A DNA stretch of 64,000 nt from Brevibacterium sp. CCUG 69071 (lineage in GTDB: Bacteria; Actinomycetota; Actinomycetes; Actinomycetales; Brevibacteriaceae), in NCBI RefSeq assembly GCF_021023135.1, contig NZ_PGFV01000003.1:372001-436000 (forward strand). The letters are read 5' to 3'. The position numbers and the translations under genes are program-made. Positions within the stretch are counted from its first letter, which is position 1. Each line of letters opens with the position of its first letter. Positions 36,204-47,110 of the stretch are shown piece after piece. Under the pieces are notes generated by a model. That model was given only the letters and a program-made list of their open reading frames with translations, was not told where the DNA came from and searched no databases.

Positions 36204-36253
36204 ACATCAAGGCTGTCGAACCCGGTCCCGGTGTGTCTACGCACAACTGAGAC

Positions 36254-36267
36254 TTAGACACGCCTAA
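36254..36267. promoter_or_regulatory. Dyad resembling a DtxR/MntR operator
   Basis: TTAGACACGCCTAA is a near-perfect dyad (TTAG...CTAA with matching inner bases) about 50 bp upstream of the riboswitch, in the expected promoter zone of the exchanger-mntR operon. It resembles DtxR-family boxes rich in TTAG/CTAA ends. MntR binding is inference. Confidence 0.45.
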
Positions 36268-36275
36268 CAATTTCC

Positions 36276-36319
36276 GAGGCCCCGCTGTTCCGCGTATCTG
36301 CGCGGAACAGCGGGGCCTC
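36276..36319. terminator. Strong hairpin terminator
   Basis: Perfect 19-bp stem (36276-36294 with 36301-36319) and a 6-nt loop, located between the 3' end of the EmrB-type transporter gene and the promoter of the exchanger operon, both on the minus strand. It should insulate the two units. Confidence 0.85.
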
Positions 36320-36391
36320 AGCCGGTCTCCGATGTGTTTCGGATCACCGGCGTGATCGCTTGGGATCAGCCGGGGGTATCACCTGCCGAGA

Positions 36392-37906
36392 TCACTCGGC
36401 GGGTGAGCCTTCCACCGGTTCGACCACCTCGGCGGGGGTGTCGTCCTGGTCTTCTGGCTTGCGAATGAAGAACGCGAGCACGACCGGCACGAGCGCGATG
36501 ATCGTGGCCAGCAGGAAGGCCGAGTGCCCGCCAGGAGCACCGGCCTCCGGGATCGAGCGCCCGGCGGCCTGCCCCGAATGCAGGGCCGCGGAGTAGATCG
36601 AGATGAGCAGCGCCGTTCCGGCCGCGCCCGCGACCTGCTGGAGCGTGTTCAGCGCCGCCGAACCATGCGAGTACAGGTGCCGTCTCAGCGATCCCAGGGA
36701 AGCGGAGAACAGCGGGGTGAACGATCCGGCCAGGCCCAGGGACATGACGATCTGGATGATGATGAGCAGCCAGATCGATGTGCCCACACCGACGTTCGAG
36801 TAGGCGAACATCGCGGCCGCGATCATGATCGTGCCCGGCACCAACAGCGTCTTCGGGCCCTTGGCATCGTAGATCCGACCCATCACGGGCCCGAGCAGGC
36901 CCATGAGCACGGAACCGGGCAGGAGCACCAGCCCGGACTGGGTGGCTCCGAGGCCGACCACGCTCTGCAGGTAGAGCGGCAGCAGCGAGAACGTGCCGAA
37001 CATCGACAGGGCGACCACGGCCATGATGATGACGGAGAGGACGTAGTTGCGCGAGTTGAAGACCCGCAGGTCGAGCAGCGCCCGGTCACCGCGCTGGAGC
37101 ACAAGCTGCCGCCAGACGAAGAGTCCGAGGAAGACGATTCCGCCGCCGATCATCGCCCAGCCCAGTCCTGCCGCGGAGCCGCCGCCGGATTCGCCGCCGT
37201 GGCCTCCGCCGAACTGGCTGAGGCCGTAGACGATGCCGCCGAAGGCGAAGACGGACAGGACGATGGAGACGACATCGATGGGTGCGTGGGTGGACTCACC
37301 GAGGTTGGTCATCCACTTCGCTCCGAGGCCGAGGGCGACGAGAGCGATGGGCAGGATGATGCCGAAGAGCCAGCGCCACCCGAGGGAGTCGAGCACGATT
37401 CCCGACATCGTCGGTCCGATGGCCGGTGCCAGGGAGATGACGAGTCCGACACGGCCCATCATCCGTCCGCGCGAATGCGCCGGCACGACGTTCATCATGG
37501 TCGTCATCAGCAGCGGCATCATGATGCCCGTGCCTGCGGCCTGGACGACCCGGCCGACGAGGAGCAGGAAGAATCCGGGCGAGACCATGCAGATGAGCGT
37601 GCCCGTGGAGAAGAGGATCATCGCGGCCAGGAAGATGTGGCGCGTGGAGAAGCGTTGGATGAGGAAGCCGGTGGTCGGGATGACCACGGCCATGGTGAGC
37701 ATGAAGGCGCTGGTCAGCCATTGTCCGAGCTCGGGCGGGATGCCGAGGGTGGCATTGAGCTCGGGGATGGCGATCGCCATCGTCGTCTCGTTGAGGATGG
37801 CGACGAAGGCGGCCACCAGCAGCAGCCAGATGACTCGCATGCCGGCAGGATCGATGGCATCGCTGTGCGACTCGGGCGCGCGTGAATGAGTGGCGTCGCT
37901 GGACAA
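36392..37906 (-). CDS. MFS multidrug exporter, DHA2 (EmrB/QacA) family
   Basis: The 504-residue protein has fourteen predicted helices and DHA2 signatures: LNETTMAIAIPELNATLG in helix 1, GRVVQAAGTGIMMPLLMTTM in the motif-C region, and the long Gly-rich loop near residue 240. Such transporters expel cationic or amphipathic drugs by proton antiport. The start appears to be TTG at 37906 with GGAG 7 bp upstream. The gene is alone, divergent from the CHAP gene, and terminated by the 19-bp hairpin. The substrate is unknown. Confidence 0.87.
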   Translation of the reverse strand: MSSDATHSRAPESHSDAIDPAGMRVIWLLLVAAFVAILNETTMAIAIPELNATLGIPPELGQWLTSAFMLTMAVVIPTTGFLIQRFSTRHIFLAAMILFSTGTLICMVSPGFFLLLVGRVVQAAGTGIMMPLLMTTMMNVVPAHSRGRMMGRVGLVISLAPAIGPTMSGIVLDSLGWRWLFGIILPIALVALGLGAKWMTNLGESTHAPIDVVSIVLSVFAFGGIVYGLSQFGGGHGGESGGGSAAGLGWAMIGGGIVFLGLFVWRQLVLQRGDRALLDLRVFNSRNYVLSVIIMAVVALSMFGTFSLLPLYLQSVVGLGATQSGLVLLPGSVLMGLLGPVMGRIYDAKGPKTLLVPGTIMIAAAMFAYSNVGVGTSIWLLIIIQIVMSLGLAGSFTPLFSASLGSLRRHLYSHGSAALNTLQQVAGAAGTALLISIYSAALHSGQAAGRSIPEAGAPGGHSAFLLATIIALVPVVLAFFIRKPEDQDDTPAEVVEPVEGSPAE

Positions 37907-38279
37907 GGAGGTGCTCCGATCGGAAGTGTCGTATATCGCCCCGGCCTGGGCGGAATGTGCTGCCGCGATCGCTGACGCTGGCAGACAAAGCAGTCAACGG
38001 CAATCAACGTTAGCTTATTCCGCGATGGTGAGAATATGGGGAGAACCCCACTTTCGGCGGAGTTCCGCCGGGGGGCCGGGTCCGGGGACCGCGGCTGGGT
38101 AGCTCGGCCGGGCACCGCGGCCGGTGCCTTGCGGTGCGACGTCATCCGCACACCGCCGCGTGCGTCAGAGTTTGCTGAGCAGAAATCTGCTGTTGCCTCG
38201 TATTCATGTTCCGCCTGTTAGCGTCGACGCCGGAAGCACTATGGCTTCCATCACAATGTCTAGCGGAACGAATGGATGA
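37907..38279. other. Divergent control region between EmrB-type transporter and CHAP gene
   Basis: No gene is visible in 373 bp. Two dyads lie on the CHAP side: AGCAGA-AA-TCTGCT (38178-38191) and a hairpin GGAAGC/GCTTCC with a 6-nt loop (38232-38249) in the probable leader. Either could be an operator or a leader structure. The left part shows nothing that I recognise. Confidence 0.5.
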
Positions 38280-38837
38280 GTGAGTATAACTCTCAAGATC
38301 GTCACCACGAAGACCCCGGCGGCTGCGATGATCGCAGGCACCGCCGTACTCGGCACCAGCACCTACGCAATGGCCGCCGAGACCTCAGCACCCGCCGGCA
38401 CGACCGGCGCTCCCGCATCAGCATCGCCGCAGGCGGAGAAGAAATTCGACAGCATCGGCGACTTCCTCAAGCACTTCAAGGGCCAGAGCCTCACGAACTC
38501 CCAGGGCGGTTACCAGGGCGAATGCGTGAGCCTGATCTCCCGCGCTCTTGAAGAGGTCCACGGCGTCGACCACGGTGCCTGGGGCAATGCCATCGACTAC
38601 CAGAAGGGCAGCTCAGGCGGCCAGCAGATGGAGAAGAACGGCTTCAGCTGGCACACCGACCAGAAGTTCGAGAACGGGGACATCCTCGTCTGGGGCCAAG
38701 GTCAGAACACCACGGTCTACGGACACATCGCCATCTACTACGACGGCCAGATCTGGCAGCAGAACTTCAACGGGGACAAGACCCTCCACCCCTATGACGG
38801 CGAAATCGACGCCTACCTGGGCTACTGGCGAGCCTGA
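38280..38837 (+). CDS. Secreted CHAP-domain peptidoglycan hydrolase (putative)
   Basis: The 185-residue protein has a signal peptide at about 1-33 (hydrophobic AAAMIAGTAVLGTSTYAMAA), a short Ala/Pro/Thr linker, and a CHAP domain at about 60-185. The catalytic Cys is in YQGECVSLISRAL and His in VYGHIAIYY, followed by an acidic/Asn residue region near GQIWQQNFNGD. CHAP enzymes are amidases or endopeptidases that cut peptidoglycan; this one has no cell-wall-binding module. The start is GTG 38280; the ribosome site is weak. A role in wall remodelling or attack on competitors is open. Confidence 0.83.
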   Translation: MSITLKIVTTKTPAAAMIAGTAVLGTSTYAMAAETSAPAGTTGAPASASPQAEKKFDSIGDFLKHFKGQSLTNSQGGYQGECVSLISRALEEVHGVDHGAWGNAIDYQKGSSGGQQMEKNGFSWHTDQKFENGDILVWGQGQNTTVYGHIAIYYDGQIWQQNFNGDKTLHPYDGEIDAYLGYWRA

Positions 38838-38983
38838 GGGACTCGTCCTGAGTACCCTCGGTCACCGGCCGATCCGCTCCTCGGTCCACGCGAAACTCGA
38901 AAACACCGTCTCGGGAGACGACCTTTTCGAGGTAACTGTTGACTGAAGAGCTCACACGACGATGCCTGAGGGACTCGTGAAAC

Positions 38984-39022
38984 GACTCAGGCTCCGAACC
39001 GCAATGGTTCGGAGCCTGAGTC
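38984..39022. terminator. Bidirectional terminator between CHAP gene and tRNA operon
   Basis: Perfect 17-bp stem (38984-39000 with 39006-39022) with a 5-nt loop, 27 bp beyond the tRNA-Ala 3' end on the minus strand and 146 bp beyond the CHAP stop on the plus strand. Confidence 0.82.
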
Positions 39023-39048
39023 ACGAGTGCTGTCTCAAAACGCTCGAG

Positions 39049-39121
39049 TGGAGGTAAGGGGACTCGAACCCCTAACCCTCTGCTTGCAAAGCAGATGCGC
39101 TACCAATTGCGCCATACCCCC
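39049..39121 (-). tRNA. alaT: tRNA-Ala (anticodon UGC), copy 2
   Basis: The 73 nt are identical to copy 1: same acceptor stem, anticodon UGC in CTTTGCAAG, same T-arm, no encoded CCA. This copy sits in the position conserved in actinobacteria (gyrA, DUF3566, tRNA-Ile, tRNA-Ala), so it is the ancestral one. Confidence 0.97.
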
Positions 39122-39136
39122 ATTGGGTTCTCACCC

Positions 39137-39253
39137 TCACACCGAGTCGGTGTGTTTGGACCATTCGGCTTGGGCAGATTGGTTCTGCTGCCTCCACCTG
39201 AAGAACACTCCGAGCCCCACTAGCGTGAGACCGCCGAGAATCCACCTTTTCAT
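39137..39253 (-). CDS. DLW-39-like micropeptide, 38 residues
   Basis: Between tRNA-Ile and tRNA-Ala lies a 38-codon frame with an excellent ribosome site (GAGGAGGATC before ATG). The peptide starts MKRWILGGLTLVGLGVFFRW, a basic residue pair and a short membrane helix, and ends AEWSKHTDSV. Actinobacteria have a conserved 39-residue family (DLW-39) at exactly this place, with a DLWxxATD ending; here the motif is EWSKHTD. I therefore take it as a divergent member. Function is unknown; a membrane-bound micropeptide is expected. Confidence 0.8.
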   Translation of the reverse strand: MKRWILGGLTLVGLGVFFRWRQQNQSAQAEWSKHTDSV

Positions 39254-39272
39254 GATCCTCCTCGAAAGGAAG

Positions 39273-39346
39273 TGGGCCTACCTGGACTTGAACCAGGGAC
39301 CTCTTCGTTATCAGCGAAGCGCTCTAACCGCCTGAGCTATAGGCCC
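39273..39346 (-). tRNA. ileT: tRNA-Ile (anticodon GAU)
   Basis: A 74-nt cloverleaf with a perfect acceptor stem (GGGCCTA with TAGGCCC), anticodon GAU in CTGATAAC, T-arm GGTTCAAGTCC and discriminator A. CCA is not encoded. It is followed on the same strand by the micropeptide and tRNA-Ala. Confidence 0.97.
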
Positions 39347-39372
39347 TTTTCCGGGGGTGAACCCGAAGTAAA

Positions 39373-39402
39373 ACTGTACCCAACCAGCAACGACAAACAC
39401 AA
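39373..39402 (-). promoter_or_regulatory. Candidate promoter of the tRNA-Ile/Ala unit
   Basis: On the minus strand: TTGTGT (39402-39397), 18 bp, TACAGT (39378-39373), 26 bp before the tRNA-Ile 5' end. Confidence 0.5.
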
Positions 39403-39457
39403 ATCCGCCGTCAGTGACGCCTCTCACAGCATCCGTGCCCCAATCACCTGGGAAGCG

Positions 39458-39501
39458 TTCGGGCGTTGAGCAGGCCGCACTCGGCCAGCTCAACGCCCGA
39501 A
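39458..39501 (-). terminator. Terminator of the gyrA-DUF3566 transcript
   Basis: A 14-bp perfect stem (39458-39471 with 39488-39501) extended by an inner GGCCG/CGGCC hairpin, 41 bp after the DUF3566 stop. The word GCTCAACGCCCGA occurs once more at 39505-39517 as a direct repeat. Confidence 0.75.
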
Positions 39502-39542
39502 ACCTGCTCAACGCCCGATACGGACGGAAGAGGGACGAAGCC

Positions 39543-40442
39543 TCAGTCGTCGGTCAGCGTCAGGTGGAAGCCGCCGGCGATGAGTGAGCCGATGTTGTAG
39601 ATGAAGGCTGCCAGCGTCGACAGCGCAGTCATCAGCACGATGTTGATCACGGCGATGATGAAGCCCGCGGCGACGACGCGGCCGAAGCCGAAGATGCCGA
39701 CGATGCGCTCGGCCGATTCCGCACCGGCCAGCTCGCTCATCGTGGTCTCGAGACCGCTCATCACGCCGGTGGCCTGAAGGACGACCCACAGCACGATGAA
39801 AGCGACGATGGTGGCGATGCCGATGGCCACGGACATGAGGAAGGACATCTTCATGACCGACCACGGATCGACGGCGGCCACGGTCAGGCGAACGGTGCGT
39901 GGGCCTTTCTTCTTCTTGCCCTTGCCGTTCTCGACCATGTTCTTCACGCCCATCTTCACGCCGCCGGAGCTGGCGCGGACGGTGTTGGCCGCAGAGCCCA
40001 TCACCGAGGTGGCCGTGCGGTTTCCGCCCGAGGAGCCCTGGGATCCTCCCGTGGACCCCTGGGAACCGCCGGTCGCTCCCTGTGACCCCTGCGCACCCGA
40101 CTGGGCTGAGGGTGCCGAGCCGCCCTGATTCTGAGCGGACCCACCGGGGGCAGAGCCGCCTCGGGGAGCGGATCCCGTCGAGGGCGCACGATTGGGCTTC
40201 GGGGAGGCCTTCGGTGCCGGTGGGGCGACGACGGTGGCCTTCTCGGAGGCCTGCGACGACTGCGCGGACTGCCCGGATCCATTTGCGTCGGACTTCGCCG
40301 AGTTCGACGAACCCGAATTTCCTGCCGATCCCGAGCTTCCCGAGGTCTTGTCCTCGTTCTTCGATCCGCCTGCCGTCAGGCGGGTGGAACCGCTCGACGT
40401 GCGTATGATCTTTCCTGAGCCTGGCTGCTTGCTATCGCTCAC
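39543..40442 (-). CDS. DUF3566-family membrane protein
   Basis: The 299-residue protein has a low-complexity N-terminal half (Ser/Gly/Gln-rich with repeated GGSQGS units) and a conserved C-terminal DUF3566 domain. The domain opens with [20 protein letters not shown], contains two membrane helices, and closes with [18 protein letters not shown], the family's usual end. DUF3566 is encoded next to gyrA throughout actinobacteria and its role is unknown. Its ATG overlaps the gyrA stop by 4 bp. The disordered half is longer than in most relatives. Confidence 0.92.
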   Translation of the reverse strand: MSDSKQPGSGKIIRTSSGSTRLTAGGSKNEDKTSGSSGSAGNSGSSNSAKSDANGSGQSAQSSQASEKATVVAPPAPKASPKPNRAPSTGSAPRGGSAPGGSAQNQGGSAPSAQSGAQGSQGATGGSQGSTGGSQGSSGGNRTATSVMGSAANTVRASSGGVKMGVKNMVENGKGKKKKGPRTVRLTVAAVDPWSVMKMSFLMSVAIGIATIVAFIVLWVVLQATGVMSGLETTMSELAGAESAERIVGIFGFGRVVAAGFIIAVINIVLMTALSTLAAFIYNIGSLIAGGFHLTLTDD

Positions 40443-43000
40443 TCTTCCACATCCTCGCTGCCGGTCTGAGGCTGATCGACCTCGGCCTCCGGTACCTCAG
40501 CTTCGTCATCGTCTATCTCTTCGACCGCCGTCTCGGGTCCACGCGTTACAGCGATAATACGATCATTCTTGCCCGGTTTCGCGAACACCACACCCATCGT
40601 GTTGCGTCCCTTCGCCGGAACTTCGTCGATGCTCGACCGAACGATCTTACCCTTCTCCATGACGACGAGGACTTCCTCACCCTCATCGACGATGAGTCCG
40701 CCTACCAAGTCTCCGCGCTGTTCGGTGATCTTCGCAACCCGGATACCCAGACCGCCACGACCCTGCAGGCGGTACTCCTCGACGGGGGTCCGCTTCGCAT
40801 AGCCGGCCTCGGTGACGACGAAGACGTAGGTGTCGGGCTGGACGACATCCATGGTCAGCAGCTCGTCATCGTCCTTGAACTTCATTCCCGTGACACCGCC
40901 GGTGACGCGTCCCAGGGGCCTGATCGAATCGTCGTCCGCAGCGAAGCGGATCGACATGCCCTTGCGGGAGATCATCAGCAGGTGATCCTCGGATCCCACG
41001 ATCCGAGCCGAGACCAGCTCATCGGGCAGACCCTTGTACTCGCGGAGGTTGATCGCGATGACCCCGCCGGTGCGGTTCGAGTCGTATTCGCTCAGGCGGG
41101 TCTTCTTCACGACACCGGACTTCGTGGCGAGGATGAGGAATTCGGCTTCCTCGTAGTCGCGGATGGAGAGCACCTTCGCGATCGTCTCACCCGGCTGCAG
41201 CGCCAGCAGGTTCGCCACGTGCTGGCCCTTGGCATCGCGTGAGCCCTCGGGCAGCTCATAGGCCTTGGCCCGGTAGACGCGACCGGTGTTCGTGAAGAAC
41301 AGCAGCCAGTTGTGCGTCGAGGTGACGAAGAACTGCTCGACGACGTCGTCGCCGCGCAGCTGTGCTCCCTTGATGCCCTTGCCGCCGCGGTGCTGAGCAC
41401 GGTAGAGGTGGCTCTGGGTCCGCTTCGCGTAGCCGCCGCGGGTGATGGTGACGACGACTTCTTCCTCGGGGATGAGGTCTTCCATCGACACGTCCCCGTC
41501 GAAGCCGGCGAGGATCTTCGTGCGGCGGTCGTCGCCGTAGCGTTCGACGATCTCGTCGAGCTCCTCAGAGACGATCTCGCGCTGGCGCGCGGGGGTTTCG
41601 AGGATGTGCTTGTATTCGGCGATCTGCGCCTCGATCTTGTCGGCCTCTTCCTGGATCTTCAGACGTTCCAGGGCGGCCAGGCGGCGCAGCTGCAGATCGA
41701 GGATCGCATTGGCCTGGACCTCGTCCACCTCGAGCAGCTCCATCAGTCCGGACCGGGCCTCGTCCGAGGATGGGGACCGACGGATCAGGGCGATGACCTC
41801 GTCGAGGGCGTCGAGGGCCTTGAGGTAGCCGCGCAGGATGTGGGCGCGTTCCTCGGCCTTGCGCAGGCGGAACTGGGTCCGCCGCACGATGACCTCGATC
41901 TGGTGCTTGACCCACAGGCGCAGGAAGGAGTCGAGGCTGAGCGTGCGCGGCACGCTGTCGACGAGTGCGAGCATGTTCGCGGAGAAGTTCTCCTGCAGCG
42001 AGGTGTGCTTGTAGAGGTTGTTGAGCACGACCTTCGCCACGGCATCGCGCTTGAGCACGATGACCAGACGCTGACCGGTGCGACCCGAGGACTCATCACG
42101 CAGATCGGCGATGCCCGCGACCTTGCCGTCCTTGACGTAGGAGGCGATCTTCGCGGCCAGGGTGTCGGGATTGACCATATAGGGCAGCTGCGTGACGACG
42201 AGGCAGGTCCGACCCTGGATCTCCTCGACCTCGACGACGGCGCGCTGGGTGATCGATCCGCGACCGGTCCGGTAGGTGTCCTCGATGCCTTTGCGGCCGA
42301 GGATCGTCGCGCCCATCGGGAAGTCCGGGCCTTTGACGAGGCCCAGCAGCGCCTCGAGGGCCTCTTCCTTGCTCGCCTCCGGATGGGACAGCAGCCATTG
42401 AGCGCCCGCGGCAACCTCGCCGAGGTTGTGCGGAGGGATGTTCGTGGCCATGCCCACGGCGATGCCCGAGGAACCGTTGACCAGCAGGTTCGGGAACCGG
42501 GAGGGCAGCACCATAGGTTCCTGGTTGCGGCCGTCGTAGTTGTCCTGGAAGTCGACGGTGCCCTCTTCGATGTCCCTGACCATCTCGAGGGCCAGGGGAG
42601 CCATCTTGCACTCGGTGTAACGGGGAGCGGCGGCTCCGTCGTCACCCGGGGAGCCGAAGTTGCCCTGGCCGGCGACCAGCGGGTAGCGCATCGTCCACGG
42701 CTGCACGAGGCGGACCATGGCATCGTAGATGGCCGTGTCGCCGTGCGGGTGGTACTGGCCCATCACATCGCCGACCACACGCGAGCACTTCGAGAAGTTG
42801 CGATCGGGGCGGTAGCCGCCGTCGAACATCGCGTAGAGCACGCGCCGGTGGACGGGCTTGAGACCGTCCCGGACATCAGGCAGGGCACGACCGACGATGA
42901 CGCTCATCGCGTAATCGAGGTAGGACCTCTGCATCTCGAGGTTGAGATCAACCTGTTCGACCCGGTTGATCTCGGTGCCGATATCGTTCTCGTCAGCCAA
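40439..43000 (-). CDS. gyrA: DNA gyrase subunit A
   Basis: The 853-residue gyrase subunit has the catalytic Tyr in [10 protein letters not shown] and the GyrA-box HRGGKGIKG in the C-terminal pinwheel domain that wraps DNA. The quinolone-resistance region reads [12 protein letters not shown], with Thr at the E. coli Ser83 position and Asp at 87, a wild-type-like pattern. With GyrB it introduces negative supercoils. The acidic end ([11 protein letters not shown]) is variable. It lies 125 bp downstream of gyrB and overlaps DUF3566. Confidence 0.98.
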   Translation of the reverse strand: MADENDIGTEINRVEQVDLNLEMQRSYLDYAMSVIVGRALPDVRDGLKPVHRRVLYAMFDGGYRPDRNFSKCSRVVGDVMGQYHPHGDTAIYDAMVRLVQPWTMRYPLVAGQGNFGSPGDDGAAAPRYTECKMAPLALEMVRDIEEGTVDFQDNYDGRNQEPMVLPSRFPNLLVNGSSGIAVGMATNIPPHNLGEVAAGAQWLLSHPEASKEEALEALLGLVKGPDFPMGATILGRKGIEDTYRTGRGSITQRAVVEVEEIQGRTCLVVTQLPYMVNPDTLAAKIASYVKDGKVAGIADLRDESSGRTGQRLVIVLKRDAVAKVVLNNLYKHTSLQENFSANMLALVDSVPRTLSLDSFLRLWVKHQIEVIVRRTQFRLRKAEERAHILRGYLKALDALDEVIALIRRSPSSDEARSGLMELLEVDEVQANAILDLQLRRLAALERLKIQEEADKIEAQIAEYKHILETPARQREIVSEELDEIVERYGDDRRTKILAGFDGDVSMEDLIPEEEVVVTITRGGYAKRTQSHLYRAQHRGGKGIKGAQLRGDDVVEQFFVTSTHNWLLFFTNTGRVYRAKAYELPEGSRDAKGQHVANLLALQPGETIAKVLSIRDYEEAEFLILATKSGVVKKTRLSEYDSNRTGGVIAINLREYKGLPDELVSARIVGSEDHLLMISRKGMSIRFAADDDSIRPLGRVTGGVTGMKFKDDDELLTMDVVQPDTYVFVVTEAGYAKRTPVEEYRLQGRGGLGIRVAKITEQRGDLVGGLIVDEGEEVLVVMEKGKIVRSSIDEVPAKGRNTMGVVFAKPGKNDRIIAVTRGPETAVEEIDDDEAEVPEAEVDQPQTGSEDVEE

Positions 43001-43125
43001 TGTGGGCTCTTCCCTTGTGTCTTAACCGTGTGGGACGGCGGTGAGTGGATTTCTCTGAGTCTGTGGGGGCGTCGGATCCGAGCATTGCCAGTGGGCGCAG
43101 CGCCACCGGATTCCGTCGGTTCGGA

Positions 43126-45162
<2,037 letters not shown>

Positions 45163-45335
45163 CTACCGCGCCGGGAGCTCAAATGCCCGTAAGAGGCCTG
45201 AGAAGGTGCATTTCCGGATTTTTCATGCGCCCGGTGTACCCCCGGGCACGAAAGGGAGCGGCTGTCGCCGTTTAAGGGCCTCTGTGGTTCGCGCGATCTC
45301 CTCGCCGAGGTGGCCCGAAATTTCGCGGAGGTGAT

Positions 45336-45848
45336 TCAGCCGAAGGTGTCCCGGGGCCCCCGACCCGCGACCGAGCGGCGGCCCCGCTTGAAGCTGCGTC
45401 CGGCGGGACCGCGGATCTCGATCTCGGTGATCGTCTGCGAACCGAGTCCGGCCTCGAGCTTCTTCAGGATCGTCGGCTTGAGCACGCGCAGCTGGGTCGC
45501 CCAGGTCGTCGAGTCCGCGGCGATGATGAGCAGGGGCGGGGAGAAGTCGACGGGAGTGCAGTGCATCGCGACCTGCGCCCCGACGAGCTGCGGCCACCTG
45601 CCGAGCACCTTGCCGATATCGATCGAGGACGACCAGCCGCGCTCAGAGTTCAGCGAGTCGAGCACCGAGGACACCGCTGCCGGATCCCGCCGGTCCTTGC
45701 CCGATCCCGAGTAGACGGCTTCCCCGCGCAGACGTGAGCGTCGCCGGTGACGAACGAACTTCGCCTCGCTGACCTCCATCCGGCGGACCCGGTCGAGTGC
45801 CTCGAGTGCGGCGACCGGGGTGGAGAAGTCACGTTCGAACCCGCTCAC
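45336..45848 (-). CDS. dciA: DciA-family (DUF721) replication protein
   Basis: The 170-residue protein has a basic N-terminal half (VRHRRRSRLRG) and a C-terminal DUF721 domain (IGKVLGRWPQLVGAQVAMHC, PPLLIIAADSTTWATQLRVL, ITEIEIRGP). DciA is the ancestral loader of the replicative helicase DnaB in bacteria without DnaC, which fits its place between recF and gyrB at the origin. It overlaps the recF stop by 4 bp. The basic tail (RSFKRGRRSVAGRGPR) probably contacts DNA. Confidence 0.9.
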   Translation of the reverse strand: MSGFERDFSTPVAALEALDRVRRMEVSEAKFVRHRRRSRLRGEAVYSGSGKDRRDPAAVSSVLDSLNSERGWSSSIDIGKVLGRWPQLVGAQVAMHCTPVDFSPPLLIIAADSTTWATQLRVLKPTILKKLEAGLGSQTITEIEIRGPAGRSFKRGRRSVAGRGPRDTFG

Positions 45849-47110
45849 GGAGTCTCCGCACCCTCGGACTGCCGCGGAGCTGCATCGGCGCCGTCTGTCG
45901 AGCCCTCGGTCACCGCGGATCCATCCGCGGAATCGTCCGGAGATCGATCCGCGGAATCGTCCGCAGCCCCCACCTCGGTGTCGGTCCGACCGCGCAGCGT
46001 CTCCTGCCCGATGCGCCTTCCCTCGAGGCCATCAGGCAGATCTCCGTCGACGGCCGCGGTGACGAAGACCTGCTCCGCCGAGGTGATCCGGGAGGCCAGA
46101 CGGTTCCGCCGTCCGGTATCGAGTTCGGCGAAGACGTCGTCGAGGACGAGGATCGGCTGCTCGGCGACGGAGCCGGCATCGGCGCTGAGCAGGTCCCAGC
46201 CGGCCAGCTGCATGGCCAGGGCCAGAGACCAGGTCTCGCCGTGCGAGGCATAGCCCTTGGCCGGATGATCGCCGATGGTCAGGGCGAGGTCGTCCCGGCC
46301 GGGCCCGTGGAGGGTCAGTCCGCGTTCGATCTCCGTGGTCCGGCGTCGTTCGAGGGCGGCCAGGAGCAGTTCGCGGCATTCGGCCGCCGATTCGGCCTGC
46401 GAGTAGTCGATGCGCGAATCGTAGCGGGCCCGGATCCCCTGGCGTTCGAGCCGGGCGTCGGCGGCGATATAGGCGAAGTTCTCCTGCAGCGGTTCGACGA
46501 TGTCGGCCAGGATCCGCTGGCGGCCGTAGACGAGTTCGGCCGCCGAATCCGCGTAGGCCATGTTCCAGATATCGAGTGTGGCCTCGAGGCCGGGGTCCCG
46601 ATCCTCCCGCAGACGTTTGAGCAGGGCGTTGCGCTGTTTGAGTGCCCGCTCGAAGTCGGTGATGACCGAGGAGAAGCGCGGATTCCGAGCGACGACGAGG
46701 GTGTCGATCCAGGACCGGCGCTCGGCCGGTTCCCCACGGACGAGACTGAGGTCCTCGGGGGCGAAGACCACGCAGGAGACGAGGCCGAGGATGTCCTTGA
46801 GCTTGACCGGGGAGCGGTTGACCCGGGCCCGGTTGGCGCCCTTCGACTGGATCGAGACTTCCACGGTGGCATGCCGCTGGTCGCGATTGACCAGGGCGGA
46901 GACGGTCGCGGTCTGAGCGTTCTCATGGACCAGCGGAGCATCGAAGGCCACCCGGTGCGATCGCTGATGAGCCAGATATCCGATGGCCTCGACGATGTTC
47001 GTCTTGCCGGTGCCGTTGTCGGCCACGAAGGTGGTGACTCCGGGTGCGAACTCGAGATCGAGCTCAGGATAGGACCGGTAGTCACGCAGTGAGAGCCGCG
47101 ATATCCACAT
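45845..47110 (-). CDS. recF: DNA repair and replication protein RecF
   Basis: This 421-residue SMC-like ATPase has Walker A as VADNGTGKTNIVEAI, signature region SLALAMQLAGWDLL and Walker B as PILVLDDVFAELD. RecF helps load RecA at gaps. The core ends near residue 365; an acidic Asp/Ser-rich tail of about 55 residues with two DDSAD repeats follows and is unusual. ATG directly abuts the dnaN stop with no spacing. Confidence 0.95.
   Translation of the reverse strand: MWISRLSLRDYRSYPELDLEFAPGVTTFVADNGTGKTNIVEAIGYLAHQRSHRVAFDAPLVHENAQTATVSALVNRDQRHATVEVSIQSKGANRARVNRSPVKLKDILGLVSCVVFAPEDLSLVRGEPAERRSWIDTLVVARNPRFSSVITDFERALKQRNALLKRLREDRDPGLEATLDIWNMAYADSAAELVYGRQRILADIVEPLQENFAYIAADARLERQGIRARYDSRIDYSQAESAAECRELLLAALERRRTTEIERGLTLHGPGRDDLALTIGDHPAKGYASHGETWSLALAMQLAGWDLLSADAGSVAEQPILVLDDVFAELDTGRRNRLASRITSAEQVFVTAAVDGDLPDGLEGRRIGQETLRGRTDTEVGAADDSADRSPDDSADGSAVTEGSTDGADAAPRQSEGAETP

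Noticed and set aside
36524..37885. 453-codon plus-strand open frame opposite the EmrB-type transporter
   Set aside because: The Asp/Arg/His-rich product is typical of an antisense shadow of a membrane protein gene in GC-rich DNA.
31986..39121. Integrated prophage or integrative element between the tRNA-Ala copies
   Set aside because: No integrase, recombinase, plasmid or phage gene is present, and homology stops at the tRNA ends, so only a duplication can be claimed.
45210..45260. Hairpin-like GC sequence downstream of dciA
   Set aside because: The stem is short and followed by A residues rather than T residues on the relevant strand, so it is not a credible terminator.
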